This document shows, piece after piece, positions 17,259 through 26,110 of a stretch of 64,000 bases of DNA; the stretch's first letter is position 1, and each line of letters opens with the position of its first letter. This stretch comes from Petralouisia muris (lineage in GTDB: Bacteria > Bacillota > Clostridia > Lachnospirales > Lachnospiraceae), in assembly GCF_004793545.1 (NCBI RefSeq), contig NZ_SRYA01000001.1:186001-250000 (forward strand). The letters are read 5' to 3'. The translations under genes were made by a program, and so were the position numbers. The notes beneath the pieces are model-generated. The model saw only the letters and a list, made by a program, of their open reading frames with translations, was not told the DNA's origin and did no database searches.

Positions 17259-17933
17259 ATGAGAATTTTAATCATAGAAGACGACGCCAGCTTAACAGAG
17301 CTTCTCACCTACGGCCTGGAAGCAGAAAACTTCACCGTAGATATCTGCCATGACGGACAGGAAGGCCTGATTCTGGCGCTGCAGAACATGCACGATATTA
17401 TTTTACTGGATCGGATGCTGCCCGGCATACCGGGAGAACAAATCCTTAAGCGCATCCGGAAGGCTGATGTAACCACTCCTGTCATATTTATTACCGCCCT
17501 TGGAGAGCCTTTGGAAAAAATCACTGGGCTGGATCTTGGCGCAGACGATTATCTGGTCAAGCCCTTTGACATTGGAGAGTTGTCCGCCCGCATCCGCAGC
17601 GTGGCCCGTCGAAGCTTTGCGCTTGGCGCCTCCCCGCTGCTGGAATTCGGAGACATCTCTTTTTCTGAAAAAGAATCCAAGCTTATCCACCGGGACAACG
17701 CCTTTTCTCTGTCCCGGACCGAAGGGGAGCTTCTGGCTTACTTTCTCCGAAATCCAAACCGGATTCTGACACGGCAGCAGATTATCGGAAATGTATGGGG
17801 ACCGGATGCAGAAATTGAGGACGGAAATCTGGACAACTACGTTTATTTTCTGCGGAAAAAGCTTGGAAAACTCCGCACCAATGTGCAGATTAAGACCGTT
17901 TACCGGAAGGGCTACTGTTTAGAACTCAGATAG
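17259..17933 (+). CDS. OmpR-family response regulator
   Basis: 224-residue regulator. The receiver domain has IEDDAS, phospho-acceptor Asp in IILLDRMLPGIPG and Lys in VKPFDIGEL. The C-terminal winged helix ends in IKTVYRKGYCLELR. The ribosome site GGAGGAACTT precedes the ATG. A sensor kinase follows 36 nt downstream. Matching 11-bp direct repeats in its own promoter and in the divergent lipoprotein/permease/HlyD-like operon strongly suggest that it controls both. Confidence 0.95.
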   Translation: MRILIIEDDASLTELLTYGLEAENFTVDICHDGQEGLILALQNMHDIILLDRMLPGIPGEQILKRIRKADVTTPVIFITALGEPLEKITGLDLGADDYLVKPFDIGELSARIRSVARRSFALGASPLLEFGDISFSEKESKLIHRDNAFSLSRTEGELLAYFLRNPNRILTRQQIIGNVWGPDAEIEDGNLDNYVYFLRKKLGKLRTNVQIKTVYRKGYCLELR

Positions 17934-17969
17934 CCGCCCAGACTATTTGCGATAGAAAGGACACAAATC

Positions 17970-19235
17970 ATGTACCGGAAACTTCGAAGGAAGCTCTCTC
18001 TCTTGTGCTGCTTTGCCATGGCGGTGATTGTAATGGCAATTATTTTATGCTGCCTGAATATCTCAGAAAAAAATATGTACGGTCAGGAAGAGGCTATTTT
18101 TCTCCTGAAAGCCAACACAATTGCCTATCATCTGAAAACTGCGGAATCGATCAACATACAATGGTATCGCCGAAACGCTGCAGAACCGGGAAACCTTCTC
18201 TATCTGGAAGTAGACCATTCTCCCTCCGCCCTTTCTTCCATCACGCTGTCAGATCAGGAGTTGGCTCTTGTTCAAGATTATAAAAAAGACAAGGAAAAAC
18301 AAAACAGCCAGGCCAAAACCGGACAGCCCTATGTGGCGTTCACCGCTGGAACCCGACCATTTCTTGTTATGGAAGAATCCATCTCTGAAAAAGAACCGGA
18401 CATCCGTTATCTCTATTTCTACAGCCTGGAAAACTTCTATCAAAACAGAAACCTGCAGCGGTTCAGATTTGGAGCAATCTGGCTGGTTTCCCTGTTCATC
18501 CTCTACGGCTTTTCTCAGGCCTTTACCGCCCATGCCTTACAGCCAATCATTCAAAATGAAGAAAACCAGAAGCATTTTATTGCAGTGGCTTCTCATGAAC
18601 TCCGCTCTCCCCTGTCTGTATTTAAGACAGGCTTATCTGTCTTGAAAAATAAACCGGACACGGAAAGGTCTGCGCGGATTTTTACCCTTATGGACAATGA
18701 AATGTCCCGGATGGAACGGCTGATCCAGGATCTATTATCTTTGACAAAAGCCGGGCAGCCTTCTATGAATTATCAGTTTCAGCCCATTCGGCCCGGCGAT
18801 TTGCTGGAAGAAATCTATCAGAAATACAAGAAAATTGCAAAAGAGAAACAAATTGCCCTGTCACTTTCCAAAGAGGGCAAGCGCTGCTGTCTCTGTGATC
18901 CCCAGCGCCTGGAGCAGCTTATTATTATCCTTCTGGACAATGCCCTGTCCTATACTCCTGCCGGACAAACAGTCGCCCTCCGCCTCTTTTGCTCCCGCAA
19001 TAAATGCTGTATCCAGGTCATTGACACCGGACAGGGAATTCCGGATCAGGAAAAAGAAAAGATATTCGGCCGGTTTTATCAGGTAAATGCTTCCCGCAGC
19101 AATAAGGAGCATTTTGGCCTGGGGCTTTCCATTGCACAGGAAATCTGCCATGCCCACGGAGGTAAAATAACTGTCTCTGATACCAAAGGAGGGGGCAGCA
19201 CCTTTACGGTCCGTCTGCCCCTTTCTCACAAATAA
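17970..19235 (+). CDS. Membrane sensor histidine kinase
   Basis: 421-residue kinase with membrane segments at about residues 11-29 and 167-186 enclosing a roughly 135-residue external domain. The HisKA motif is AVASHELRSPLSVF, the N-box LLDNALSYTPAG, and the G-boxes DTGQGIPD and HFGLGLSIAQEI. It is the partner of the regulator just upstream. Its stop codon (19233-19235) directly abuts the stop codon of the convergent hybrid kinase gene with no intervening base, so no terminator can separate them outside coding sequence. Confidence 0.94.
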   Translation: MYRKLRRKLSLLCCFAMAVIVMAIILCCLNISEKNMYGQEEAIFLLKANTIAYHLKTAESINIQWYRRNAAEPGNLLYLEVDHSPSALSSITLSDQELALVQDYKKDKEKQNSQAKTGQPYVAFTAGTRPFLVMEESISEKEPDIRYLYFYSLENFYQNRNLQRFRFGAIWLVSLFILYGFSQAFTAHALQPIIQNEENQKHFIAVASHELRSPLSVFKTGLSVLKNKPDTERSARIFTLMDNEMSRMERLIQDLLSLTKAGQPSMNYQFQPIRPGDLLEEIYQKYKKIAKEKQIALSLSKEGKRCCLCDPQRLEQLIIILLDNALSYTPAGQTVALRLFCSRNKCCIQVIDTGQGIPDQEKEKIFGRFYQVNASRSNKEHFGLGLSIAQEICHAHGGKITVSDTKGGGSTFTVRLPLSHK

Positions 19236-22200
19236 TTAAGCAAGCACCTCTTCTAACGTCTGGAACAAGATTCCCACATCTATGGGTTTGGCCAGATGTC
19301 CGTTCATTCCAGCCTGCAGGGCTTCCTTCTTATCTTCTTCAAAAGCATTTGCTGTCATAGCCAGAATCGGGATTTGAGCCAGCTCCCGATTCTCAAGCTG
19401 GCGGATTGCCCTGGTGGCTTCATATCCGTTCATCACCGGCATGCGGACATCCATCAGCACCGCCTGGTAATAGCCCGGCTGGGATTTTTTCAGCATATCC
19501 ACCGCAATCTGCCCATTTCCGGCAATCTCTATGGTAAAACCCGCATCTCCCAGAATTACCTGGGCAATCTCCTGATTCAGTTCATTATCTTCCGCCAGTA
19601 AAATACGCCCAGTGAAATGTTTCTCTGTTTCCCCATCTCCTTGCTGACTGCTGTTTTCTTCCTCCACAATAGAGTGCAGACAGCTGCGCAGTTCGGACAA
19701 AAACAGAGGCTTGCTGCAGAATGCCGTAATTCCGGCTTCCTTGGCTTCATCCTCAATATCCAGCCAGTCATAAGCCGTCAGAAGAATAATCGGCACATGC
19801 TCTCCCATTTCCTTGCGGATTCTCCTGGTAACCTCAATTCCGTTCATATCCGGCAGCATCCAGTCAATCATATACACTGTATAGATATCGTCACGCATCA
19901 CAGCCTGATGGGTGCGCAGCAGCGCTTCCTTCCCTGACAGCGTCCATTCTGCCCGCATTCCAATCTGGCTCAGCATATAGGTTACGCTGTCACAGGTATT
20001 AAAATCGTCATCCACCACCAGAGCCCTGCAGTTTCTCAGTTCCGGAATATCCTGAGGCTCCTTTTCCCCTTCGTGCAGACGGAAGGTAAAGCAGAGATTG
20101 ATCTCCGTTCCCTTGCCCTGCTCACTTTTCACCTCAATGACGCCGTTCATCATATCCACAATATTCTTCGTAATTGCCATTCCAAGGCCGGTGCCCTGAA
20201 TTCCGCTTGTGGTGCTGCACTGCTCCCGTTCAAAGGGTTCAAAAATATGGGATACAAATTCCTCGCTCATACCAATTCCGGTATCCTTGATATGAAACTC
20301 ATAATTGGCATATCCCGAAGGAGCTCCGGGCTTTTCTGTCACCCGTATGCTGACAGTCCCTCCGGTTCCGGTATACTTTACCGCATTGCTTAACAGATTC
20401 AAAAGCACCTGATTGAGACGCAGCTTATCACAGTAGATTTCTTCATCCAGAACATCTACGGCGTCAATATACAGTTCCATCTGTTTTGCATGGATATCTG
20501 CCTGCAGAATATTTCTCAGCCCGTGAAGGATATCCGGCAGACGGCATGGATTCTCGTCCAAATGCATTTTCCCGCTTTCGATCCGGCTCATATCCAGCAC
20601 ATCATTGATGAGGCTCAGCAGATGGTTTCCGGAAGTCATAATCTTTTTCAGATATTCCTCTACCTGCTCCCCGTCGTCTATATGGGCAAGGGCAAGGGTA
20701 GTAAATCCTACAATAGCGTTCATTGGAGTACGGATATCATGGGACATATTGGACAGGAAAATACTTTTTGCCTTATTGGCCTGGTTTGCCTGCATCAGAG
20801 CATTTTGCAAAAGGTTCTTTTTCTCCATTTCGCTCCGGGTCTCTTCATCCACGCTGCGGAATCCCAAAACCAGTCCCCGCTGCCTGTTCCATTCTCCGGC
20901 GCGCACCACCTTCAACTGGAAATATTTCATTTCTTCTCCCAGAGCAATACGGTAATTCACATAGCTTATGGACTTTTCCGCCATTTCTTTTTCCAGATTT
21001 TCCGGAGCGGAAAACTGCCGCAGCATCTCTCTGTCTTCTTCATGCACAAGTTCCTGTATGTAAGCTTCCATACTCTCCTGAAATGCGATGGTTCCTTCCA
21101 GACCGGCCGCAAACGCCCGGCCGTTTTCTTCGCTATTCCGAAGGGGAATCCCTGTATTGGCGTCCAGATCCAGATAGAACACAGTGCTGTAATCAATGCT
21201 CAGCGCCTGGATCAGTTCCGTATGGCGCTTCTCATTCTCATTCTCTTCCAGCTTCTGGGCTGTGCAGTCTAATAAGAAACGCTGATAAACCTGCTGCCCG
21301 TTCTCTTCTAACAGCTTGACATTCCCCATCACATGCAGGATTTCACCGTCTTGATGCCGCACCCGGTACTCTACGCTGACGCTGTCTCCCACTTTTTCCA
21401 ATTTCCGGATATAATTCCGCAGCTTCTTTTTATCTTCTTCTATCACAGAACAGGCAACCATGTCAAATCCATCTGCCAAAAGTTCTTCTTCGGATTCATA
21501 CCCCAGAATCTCAAGGGCTGCCCGGTTTATACTGAAAAGCTGTGCGCCGTCAATGGAATGGCGGATCACTCCACAGTCTATGGTGGTGAAAATTTTTTCC
21601 AGCGTCTGCGTCTTCTGTATGATTTCCCTCTCATATGCCCGCTCCTGGGTAATGTCAATGGCCAGGCCCACGGTTCCCATGACACTGCCATCCACATTAT
21701 ACAGGGGAGATTTATAGGTGGTGAGAATCCGTGCGCCTGCGCCTGTCTGAATGATTTCCTCTGATACGCAGGTCTCTCTCTTGCGCATAACCTCCTCTTC
21801 TGATTCTATACAGGCGGGATCATCCTGATCCACATCCCAGATATAAGCGTGGCCGCGCCCTTCCACCTGCTGTCTGCTTTTATTCACTGCCTTGCAGAAA
21901 CTGTCATTCACTTTCCTGTGAATTCCGTTTTTATCTTTAAACCAAATCAGATTCGGCGCTCCGTTGATGAGGGATTCAAAAAAATGCTCTGTCTGCCAGA
22001 AATCCTTATCCCTCTTGTATGCCTGCTGCCATCTCAGAAAACGGAACCTGACTTCTTCCTCTGACATGGGACAAATCCAAATATCCATAAGGTCCGGCAT
22101 CACATCGTTCAGGCATTCCATTTGATGTTTCTCTGCAAGCAAAATGAGCTGCGCTTTCCTGGATTTTGCTGAAATAAGCGTCTGAATCCCCGTCAAACCC

Positions 22201-22373
22201 AACATTTCAAAATCCGCCAGAATCACATCCGCCTGGGCCGCTAACGCTTCCACTGGCTGCTCACTTTCCAAAAATTCATGGGTAAAACGCTCCAAAGGAG
22301 GCATCTTTTTTATGATCTCAAATACACTGCATCTTTGGCTCAATAAATAAAACTGTACATGACACTGATACAT
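19236..22373 (-). CDS. Hybrid sensor kinase with PAS domains and two receivers
   Basis: 1045-residue cytoplasmic hybrid kinase; no membrane segment is evident. In order: an N-terminal receiver-like region (about 1-115) with ILADFEMLGLTG; two clear PAS domains (NLIWFKDKNGIHRKVNDSF and GYESEEELLADG regions) and probably a third; HisKA (SNMSHDIRTPMNAIVGF); HATPase_c (NLLSNAVKYTGTGG, GTGLGMAITKNIVDMM); receiver 1 (MIDWMLPDMNG); and receiver 2 (LMDVRMPVMNG, ending LAKPIDVGILFQTL). There is no Hpt domain, so phosphotransfer to a separate protein is expected. It stands alone, convergent with the two-component pair, and its target is unknown. Confidence 0.92.
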   Translation of the reverse strand: MYQCHVQFYLLSQRCSVFEIIKKMPPLERFTHEFLESEQPVEALAAQADVILADFEMLGLTGIQTLISAKSRKAQLILLAEKHQMECLNDVMPDLMDIWICPMSEEEVRFRFLRWQQAYKRDKDFWQTEHFFESLINGAPNLIWFKDKNGIHRKVNDSFCKAVNKSRQQVEGRGHAYIWDVDQDDPACIESEEEVMRKRETCVSEEIIQTGAGARILTTYKSPLYNVDGSVMGTVGLAIDITQERAYEREIIQKTQTLEKIFTTIDCGVIRHSIDGAQLFSINRAALEILGYESEEELLADGFDMVACSVIEEDKKKLRNYIRKLEKVGDSVSVEYRVRHQDGEILHVMGNVKLLEENGQQVYQRFLLDCTAQKLEENENEKRHTELIQALSIDYSTVFYLDLDANTGIPLRNSEENGRAFAAGLEGTIAFQESMEAYIQELVHEEDREMLRQFSAPENLEKEMAEKSISYVNYRIALGEEMKYFQLKVVRAGEWNRQRGLVLGFRSVDEETRSEMEKKNLLQNALMQANQANKAKSIFLSNMSHDIRTPMNAIVGFTTLALAHIDDGEQVEEYLKKIMTSGNHLLSLINDVLDMSRIESGKMHLDENPCRLPDILHGLRNILQADIHAKQMELYIDAVDVLDEEIYCDKLRLNQVLLNLLSNAVKYTGTGGTVSIRVTEKPGAPSGYANYEFHIKDTGIGMSEEFVSHIFEPFEREQCSTTSGIQGTGLGMAITKNIVDMMNGVIEVKSEQGKGTEINLCFTFRLHEGEKEPQDIPELRNCRALVVDDDFNTCDSVTYMLSQIGMRAEWTLSGKEALLRTHQAVMRDDIYTVYMIDWMLPDMNGIEVTRRIRKEMGEHVPIILLTAYDWLDIEDEAKEAGITAFCSKPLFLSELRSCLHSIVEEENSSQQGDGETEKHFTGRILLAEDNELNQEIAQVILGDAGFTIEIAGNGQIAVDMLKKSQPGYYQAVLMDVRMPVMNGYEATRAIRQLENRELAQIPILAMTANAFEEDKKEALQAGMNGHLAKPIDVGILFQTLEEVLA

Positions 22374-22397
22374 AGCGTTTCTCCTTGCTATCCTTAT

Positions 22398-23783
22398 TTA
22401 TGCATGCGCAATATCCGTATTCTCTGAAATCTCACTGCTGATAGTGCACAAATCCTCCACCGATAATTCATGGATATCCGAATGACCGGTAATCCGCGCA
22501 AAGGTCCTTAACTCCTCTGCAGAACAGCTTAAATAATTGGCCACTCTTTCAGCGGAAGCTTCTGTCTGCAGCCGCTTTCTCAATTCCGAATCCTGGGTCG
22601 CCATACCCACCGGGCACATTCCTGTTCCGCAGATACGGTACTGCTGGCATGCCGCCGCCACCATCGCTGCAGAAGCCACTGCCACTGCATCTGCTCCCAT
22701 GGCAAGCGCCTTGGCAAAATCTGAGGAAACCCTTAAGCCTCCGGTAATAACCAAATCGATTTCAGAATGAATAGAATCTAAATATTTCCTTGCTCTGGCC
22801 AGAGCAAACACTGTAGGTACGCTTGTTGCGTCCCGGATAATGGCCGGAGACGCCCCTGTCGCCCCTCCCCTTCCGTCTATCGTAATAAAATCAGGCTCTG
22901 CAAACACACAGTATTCCAGATCCTTTTCAATCCGGCCTGCGGCAATCTTAATTCCGATGGGCCGCCCTTCGCTGCGGGTACGAAGCTCCTCTACAAGTCT
23001 CTTCAAATCCTCTTTCGTGTCAATTCCAGGAAACTTGGAAGGGCTTATAATATCCTCTCCCAATGGTTTATTGCGTATTTTTGCAATCTCCGGCGTCACC
23101 TTGCTTCCAGGCAGATGGCCGCCCATACCTGGCTTGGTTCCCTGTCCGATTTTAATTTCAATTGCATCGGATGATTTCAGGTTCTCATCGGTTACGCTGT
23201 ACTGATTGGGCACATATTCAAATATGTATTTATAGGCAGCTTCTTTTTCTTCCGGAAGAATTCCTCCTTCCCCGCTGCACATTGCCGTTTTCGCCATTGC
23301 GCTCCCCTTGGAAAGGGCGATTTTGCTTTCTTTGGAAAGGGCTCCAAAAGACATATGGGAAATATAGACCGGCATATCCAGCGTCATTGGCTTCTTTGCA
23401 TGCTTTCCGATTACGGTCTTCAGCGACACCTCTGCATGCTCCTCCAATGGAGACGGATTTAACTGGGCTCCCAACACTAAAATATCATCCCAGTCCGGCA
23501 TCTTTCTTAACGTTCCCATGGCTTCAATGGCCGATTTTCCTGTCACTGCCATCTCATGGATTTCTTTCATATAGCGGTAACTGCTGTCTGTTTTCCTTGT
23601 TTCCCTCGGATAACTCAAATCCTGCGCCTCCTCAGAAGCAGCCGGTTCCCTCTCCTCAGAAGCAGCCGGTTCAAACTTTTCCACCGGTTGTTTGCAGACA
23701 GGGCATTCCGTCAGCTCCGAAAAAGATTTCCCCTGTTCCTTTTCATCAAATATATAACCGCAGACACTGCATCTGTATACCAT
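22398..23783 (-). CDS. Rubredoxin-like domain fused to glutamate synthase FMN domain
   Basis: 461 residues. Residues 1-40 form a rubredoxin-type metal site (YRCSVCGYIFDE and ECPVCKQP). A linker with an 8-residue tandem repeat (EPAASEER, EPAASEEA; 24 bp in DNA) follows. The rest is the FMN-binding TIM-barrel domain of glutamate synthase (SHMSFGALSKESK, GQGTKPGMGGHLPG, DGRGGATGASP, ITGGLRVSSDFAKALAMGA) with the cysteine cluster of the 3Fe-4S site (CQQYRICGTGMCPVG). The amidotransferase domain is absent, so the protein may make glutamate from ammonia or serve another flavin redox role. The rubredoxin part could deliver electrons. It is divergent from the LacI-type gene. Confidence 0.9.
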   Translation of the reverse strand: MVYRCSVCGYIFDEKEQGKSFSELTECPVCKQPVEKFEPAASEEREPAASEEAQDLSYPRETRKTDSSYRYMKEIHEMAVTGKSAIEAMGTLRKMPDWDDILVLGAQLNPSPLEEHAEVSLKTVIGKHAKKPMTLDMPVYISHMSFGALSKESKIALSKGSAMAKTAMCSGEGGILPEEKEAAYKYIFEYVPNQYSVTDENLKSSDAIEIKIGQGTKPGMGGHLPGSKVTPEIAKIRNKPLGEDIISPSKFPGIDTKEDLKRLVEELRTRSEGRPIGIKIAAGRIEKDLEYCVFAEPDFITIDGRGGATGASPAIIRDATSVPTVFALARARKYLDSIHSEIDLVITGGLRVSSDFAKALAMGADAVAVASAAMVAAACQQYRICGTGMCPVGMATQDSELRKRLQTEASAERVANYLSCSAEELRTFARITGHSDIHELSVEDLCTISSEISENTDIAHA

Positions 23784-23969
23784 AGTTCCTTCCTCCTAAG
23801 TTTCTTTTCCTGTAATCAGGGCACAGTCAAAACACTTTCCAACCGTACTTTATTTCTATAAAAATTGTATTTTATTTCCCTGCTTTTGTCAATTAGAAAT
23901 ACATACTTGAAAGCATGGAAAAAAGGTGATATTATCAAAGAAAACTCTACGAAATTAAGGAAACCTATC

Positions 23970-25013
23970 ATGCAAAGAATAACCATTAAAGATATTGCAG
24001 CGGCCGCAGGCGTTTCACACACTACGGTTTCTTATGTATTAAATAAGAATCCAAACCAGAAGATTTCAGATAAAACCAGAAGAAAAGTAATCGAAACTGC
24101 AAGAAACCTGAATTACATCCCCAACGAGAACGCACGTTCTCTGCGCAGCGACAGCACCCACTGCATTACCGTGGCTCTGGAAAAATCCATTACCCACACA
24201 CGATTCAGCGGAATCCTCCAGGGAATCCGGGAGGAACTGGGGAAAGAAGGATACGGCCTTCTGCTGACCGGATTTCAGGCCAGAGACAATATGAAGAACC
24301 CTTATTACCTGGACAGCGTACTGCAGCGGCGGGCAGACGGCATTATCTACATATCCTCAGACGGTCTCTCTCCCGCCTGCAGCAAGAATATCGAGACCTA
24401 CAACCTGCCCTTTGTGGCTTGTGACTGCTGTCCCGACGAAGAAAGCCTGGCCAGCGTCAGCTTCGACTATGAAAAAGGCGCCTTTGAAGTGGCCTGCCGC
24501 TTATTCGGAGAAGGATCCAAGAGAATCCTGTACTGGCAGCCGGACGCCCCTACTTTTCAGGAAACCTACCGGATCACGGGCCTGGAAAAAGCAAGGGAGC
24601 TTTATCCCGGAACCGTCATTGAAGTCTGCAAAATGCCTTGCATTCCAGATGACGCCTCCCCCAATGACCGCTACCCTTTGATTGATGATGTGTGCAGGCA
24701 GTCACTGGTTCAGAATGTGATGCCCCGCCTGGCGTTATTTGAAGAAGGGGACGCCGTAGTCTGCAGTTGGGGCGTAATGGTGAAGCACCTCTGCGCCGCC
24801 CTCTATCAGAGAAATGATAAAAGATTCAAAATCGCTCTGCTCTCAGACGCAGACATTCCCGTAATCCCCAATATCAGGGTTCTTACCAGCCGTCCGGGTT
24901 TCATCCGGGGCGGAAGGGAAAGCGCAAAGCTTTTGCTGTCACAGTTAAGAGGAGAAGATGTGAACCTTCGGGTGGTGCTGGACCCAGACCCGCCTACCTA
25001 TGTGGAATTATAA
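23970..25013 (+). CDS. LacI-family transcriptional regulator
   Basis: 347 residues starting MQRITIKDIAAAAGVSHTTVSYVLN, a classic LacI-family helix-turn-helix with hinge helix (NARSLRSD). The remainder is a periplasmic-binding-protein-like sensor domain (TGFQARDN, RRADGIIYIS, LPFVACDC). The effector domain departs somewhat from sugar-type LacI proteins, so the ligand is open. The ATG at 23970 is preceded by AAGGAAA. It is convergent with the esterase end of the CoA-pathway operon and is the only regulator gene beside it, so it is a candidate controller; a link to the 36.7 kb promoters is not shown. Confidence 0.93.
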   Translation: MQRITIKDIAAAAGVSHTTVSYVLNKNPNQKISDKTRRKVIETARNLNYIPNENARSLRSDSTHCITVALEKSITHTRFSGILQGIREELGKEGYGLLLTGFQARDNMKNPYYLDSVLQRRADGIIYISSDGLSPACSKNIETYNLPFVACDCCPDEESLASVSFDYEKGAFEVACRLFGEGSKRILYWQPDAPTFQETYRITGLEKARELYPGTVIEVCKMPCIPDDASPNDRYPLIDDVCRQSLVQNVMPRLALFEEGDAVVCSWGVMVKHLCAALYQRNDKRFKIALLSDADIPVIPNIRVLTSRPGFIRGGRESAKLLLSQLRGEDVNLRVVLDPDPPTYVEL

Positions 25014-25016
25014 TAT

Positions 25017-25057
25017 AAAGGCTGCCGTATTCCGAATCCGTAATACGACAGCCTTTT
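25017..25057. terminator. Bidirectional terminator between lacI-type gene and esterase
   Basis: AAAGGCTGcCGTATT (25017-25031) pairs with AATACGaCAGCCTTT (25042-25056), a 15-bp stem with one mismatch. The tail is TTTT on the plus strand and TTTATATT on the minus strand. It separates two convergent transcripts. Confidence 0.8.
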
Positions 25058-25091
25058 GAATGAATGATCTTTGGCAGCAAGCTGCCCGTCT

Positions 25092-26108
25092 TTATTTTCC
25101 TTTACGCACCGACACGTAGAATTCCCCGCTCTCTTTCAGGCAGTGAACCGCTTCCTCCATCATACGCCCGTAATGCATAAACGCATGGAGCACGCCAGGC
25201 ACAACCTCCAGTTTTGTATGTACCCTGCGGCTTTTCAAGATTGCATGAAGGGCCTGGGAATCCCCCAGCAGCGGGTCTAAATCCCCGCAGCAGAGATAAG
25301 TCGCGGGAACTCCGTAAGTCAGATCATTGTTCAGGGTGGAAAAATATGGATTTTCCATATCTGCCATCCCTTCTTCCAGATAATAGCTGACATAAGCCAG
25401 CATATCTGCTTTCGTCATGCCGTCCAGAGCCGTTCCGTTCAGTCTCCAGGAATACCCGTCAAACATGCCGTAGCTTCCATAATAAAGCAGAAGCGCGCTG
25501 ATATAATCATTGCCTCCGAACGCATCCCGCAGATACAGGTTGGCAGCCAGCGCAAGGTTGGCGCCGCCGGAATCACCGGCAATTGCCATTTGATCCGGAG
25601 CAATATTATATTTTTCCGCATTTTCATGGAAATGCCGGATTACCGCTGCCGATTCATACAGAGGAATTGGAAATTTCGCCTCCGGCGCCAGATGATAGTC
25701 CACGCCAATCACCACACAGTCGCCGGATTCCATCACACACCGCATCATCCGGTCATGGGTGTCATTATTTCCAACGGTAAACCCGCCTCCGTGGATAAAT
25801 ACAAGGGCGTTCCGGCCCGGCTTCTCATCCGGATAATAAATGCGCACCGGAACCGGCCCGATGGGACCTTCTTCCACCTCCGTATTGACCACCCGAAATG
25901 GTTCCGGTCCGCCTTCATTCCAGAATTTGCGTTCCTCAATATATTTTTCCCTAAGTTCTGTCCAACTGCAGTTGGTGTCAAACGCATCCTTGGAATGCTC
26001 TGCCTGATAATCAATGACACGCTTCATTCCTTCCGAAAGCAGCGGATAGGGATCCGGTTTATTGATTTCCATGTCCACGTTACATTCCGGCATCTTGAAT
26101 TGATACAT
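25092..26108 (-). CDS. Alpha/beta hydrolase, hormone-sensitive-lipase type esterase
   Basis: 338 residues with the HSL-family signature: oxyanion-hole HGGGFTVG, nucleophile elbow GDSGGANLAL, acid DLDPLLGDS and histidine GVLHAFMHYG. It has no signal peptide, so it acts in the cytoplasm on small carboxylic esters. It is the last gene of the leftward CoA-pathway operon, 2 nt behind the MFS gene. This suggests that the imported substrate is an ester (or amide) hydrolysed to the acid that is then activated to a CoA thioester. The enterobacterial carnitine cluster has no such enzyme. Confidence 0.92.
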   Translation of the reverse strand: MYQFKMPECNVDMEINKPDPYPLLSEGMKRVIDYQAEHSKDAFDTNCSWTELREKYIEERKFWNEGGPEPFRVVNTEVEEGPIGPVPVRIYYPDEKPGRNALVFIHGGGFTVGNNDTHDRMMRCVMESGDCVVIGVDYHLAPEAKFPIPLYESAAVIRHFHENAEKYNIAPDQMAIAGDSGGANLALAANLYLRDAFGGNDYISALLLYYGSYGMFDGYSWRLNGTALDGMTKADMLAYVSYYLEEGMADMENPYFSTLNNDLTYGVPATYLCCGDLDPLLGDSQALHAILKSRRVHTKLEVVPGVLHAFMHYGRMMEEAVHCLKESGEFYVSVRKGK

Positions 26109-26110
26109 AC

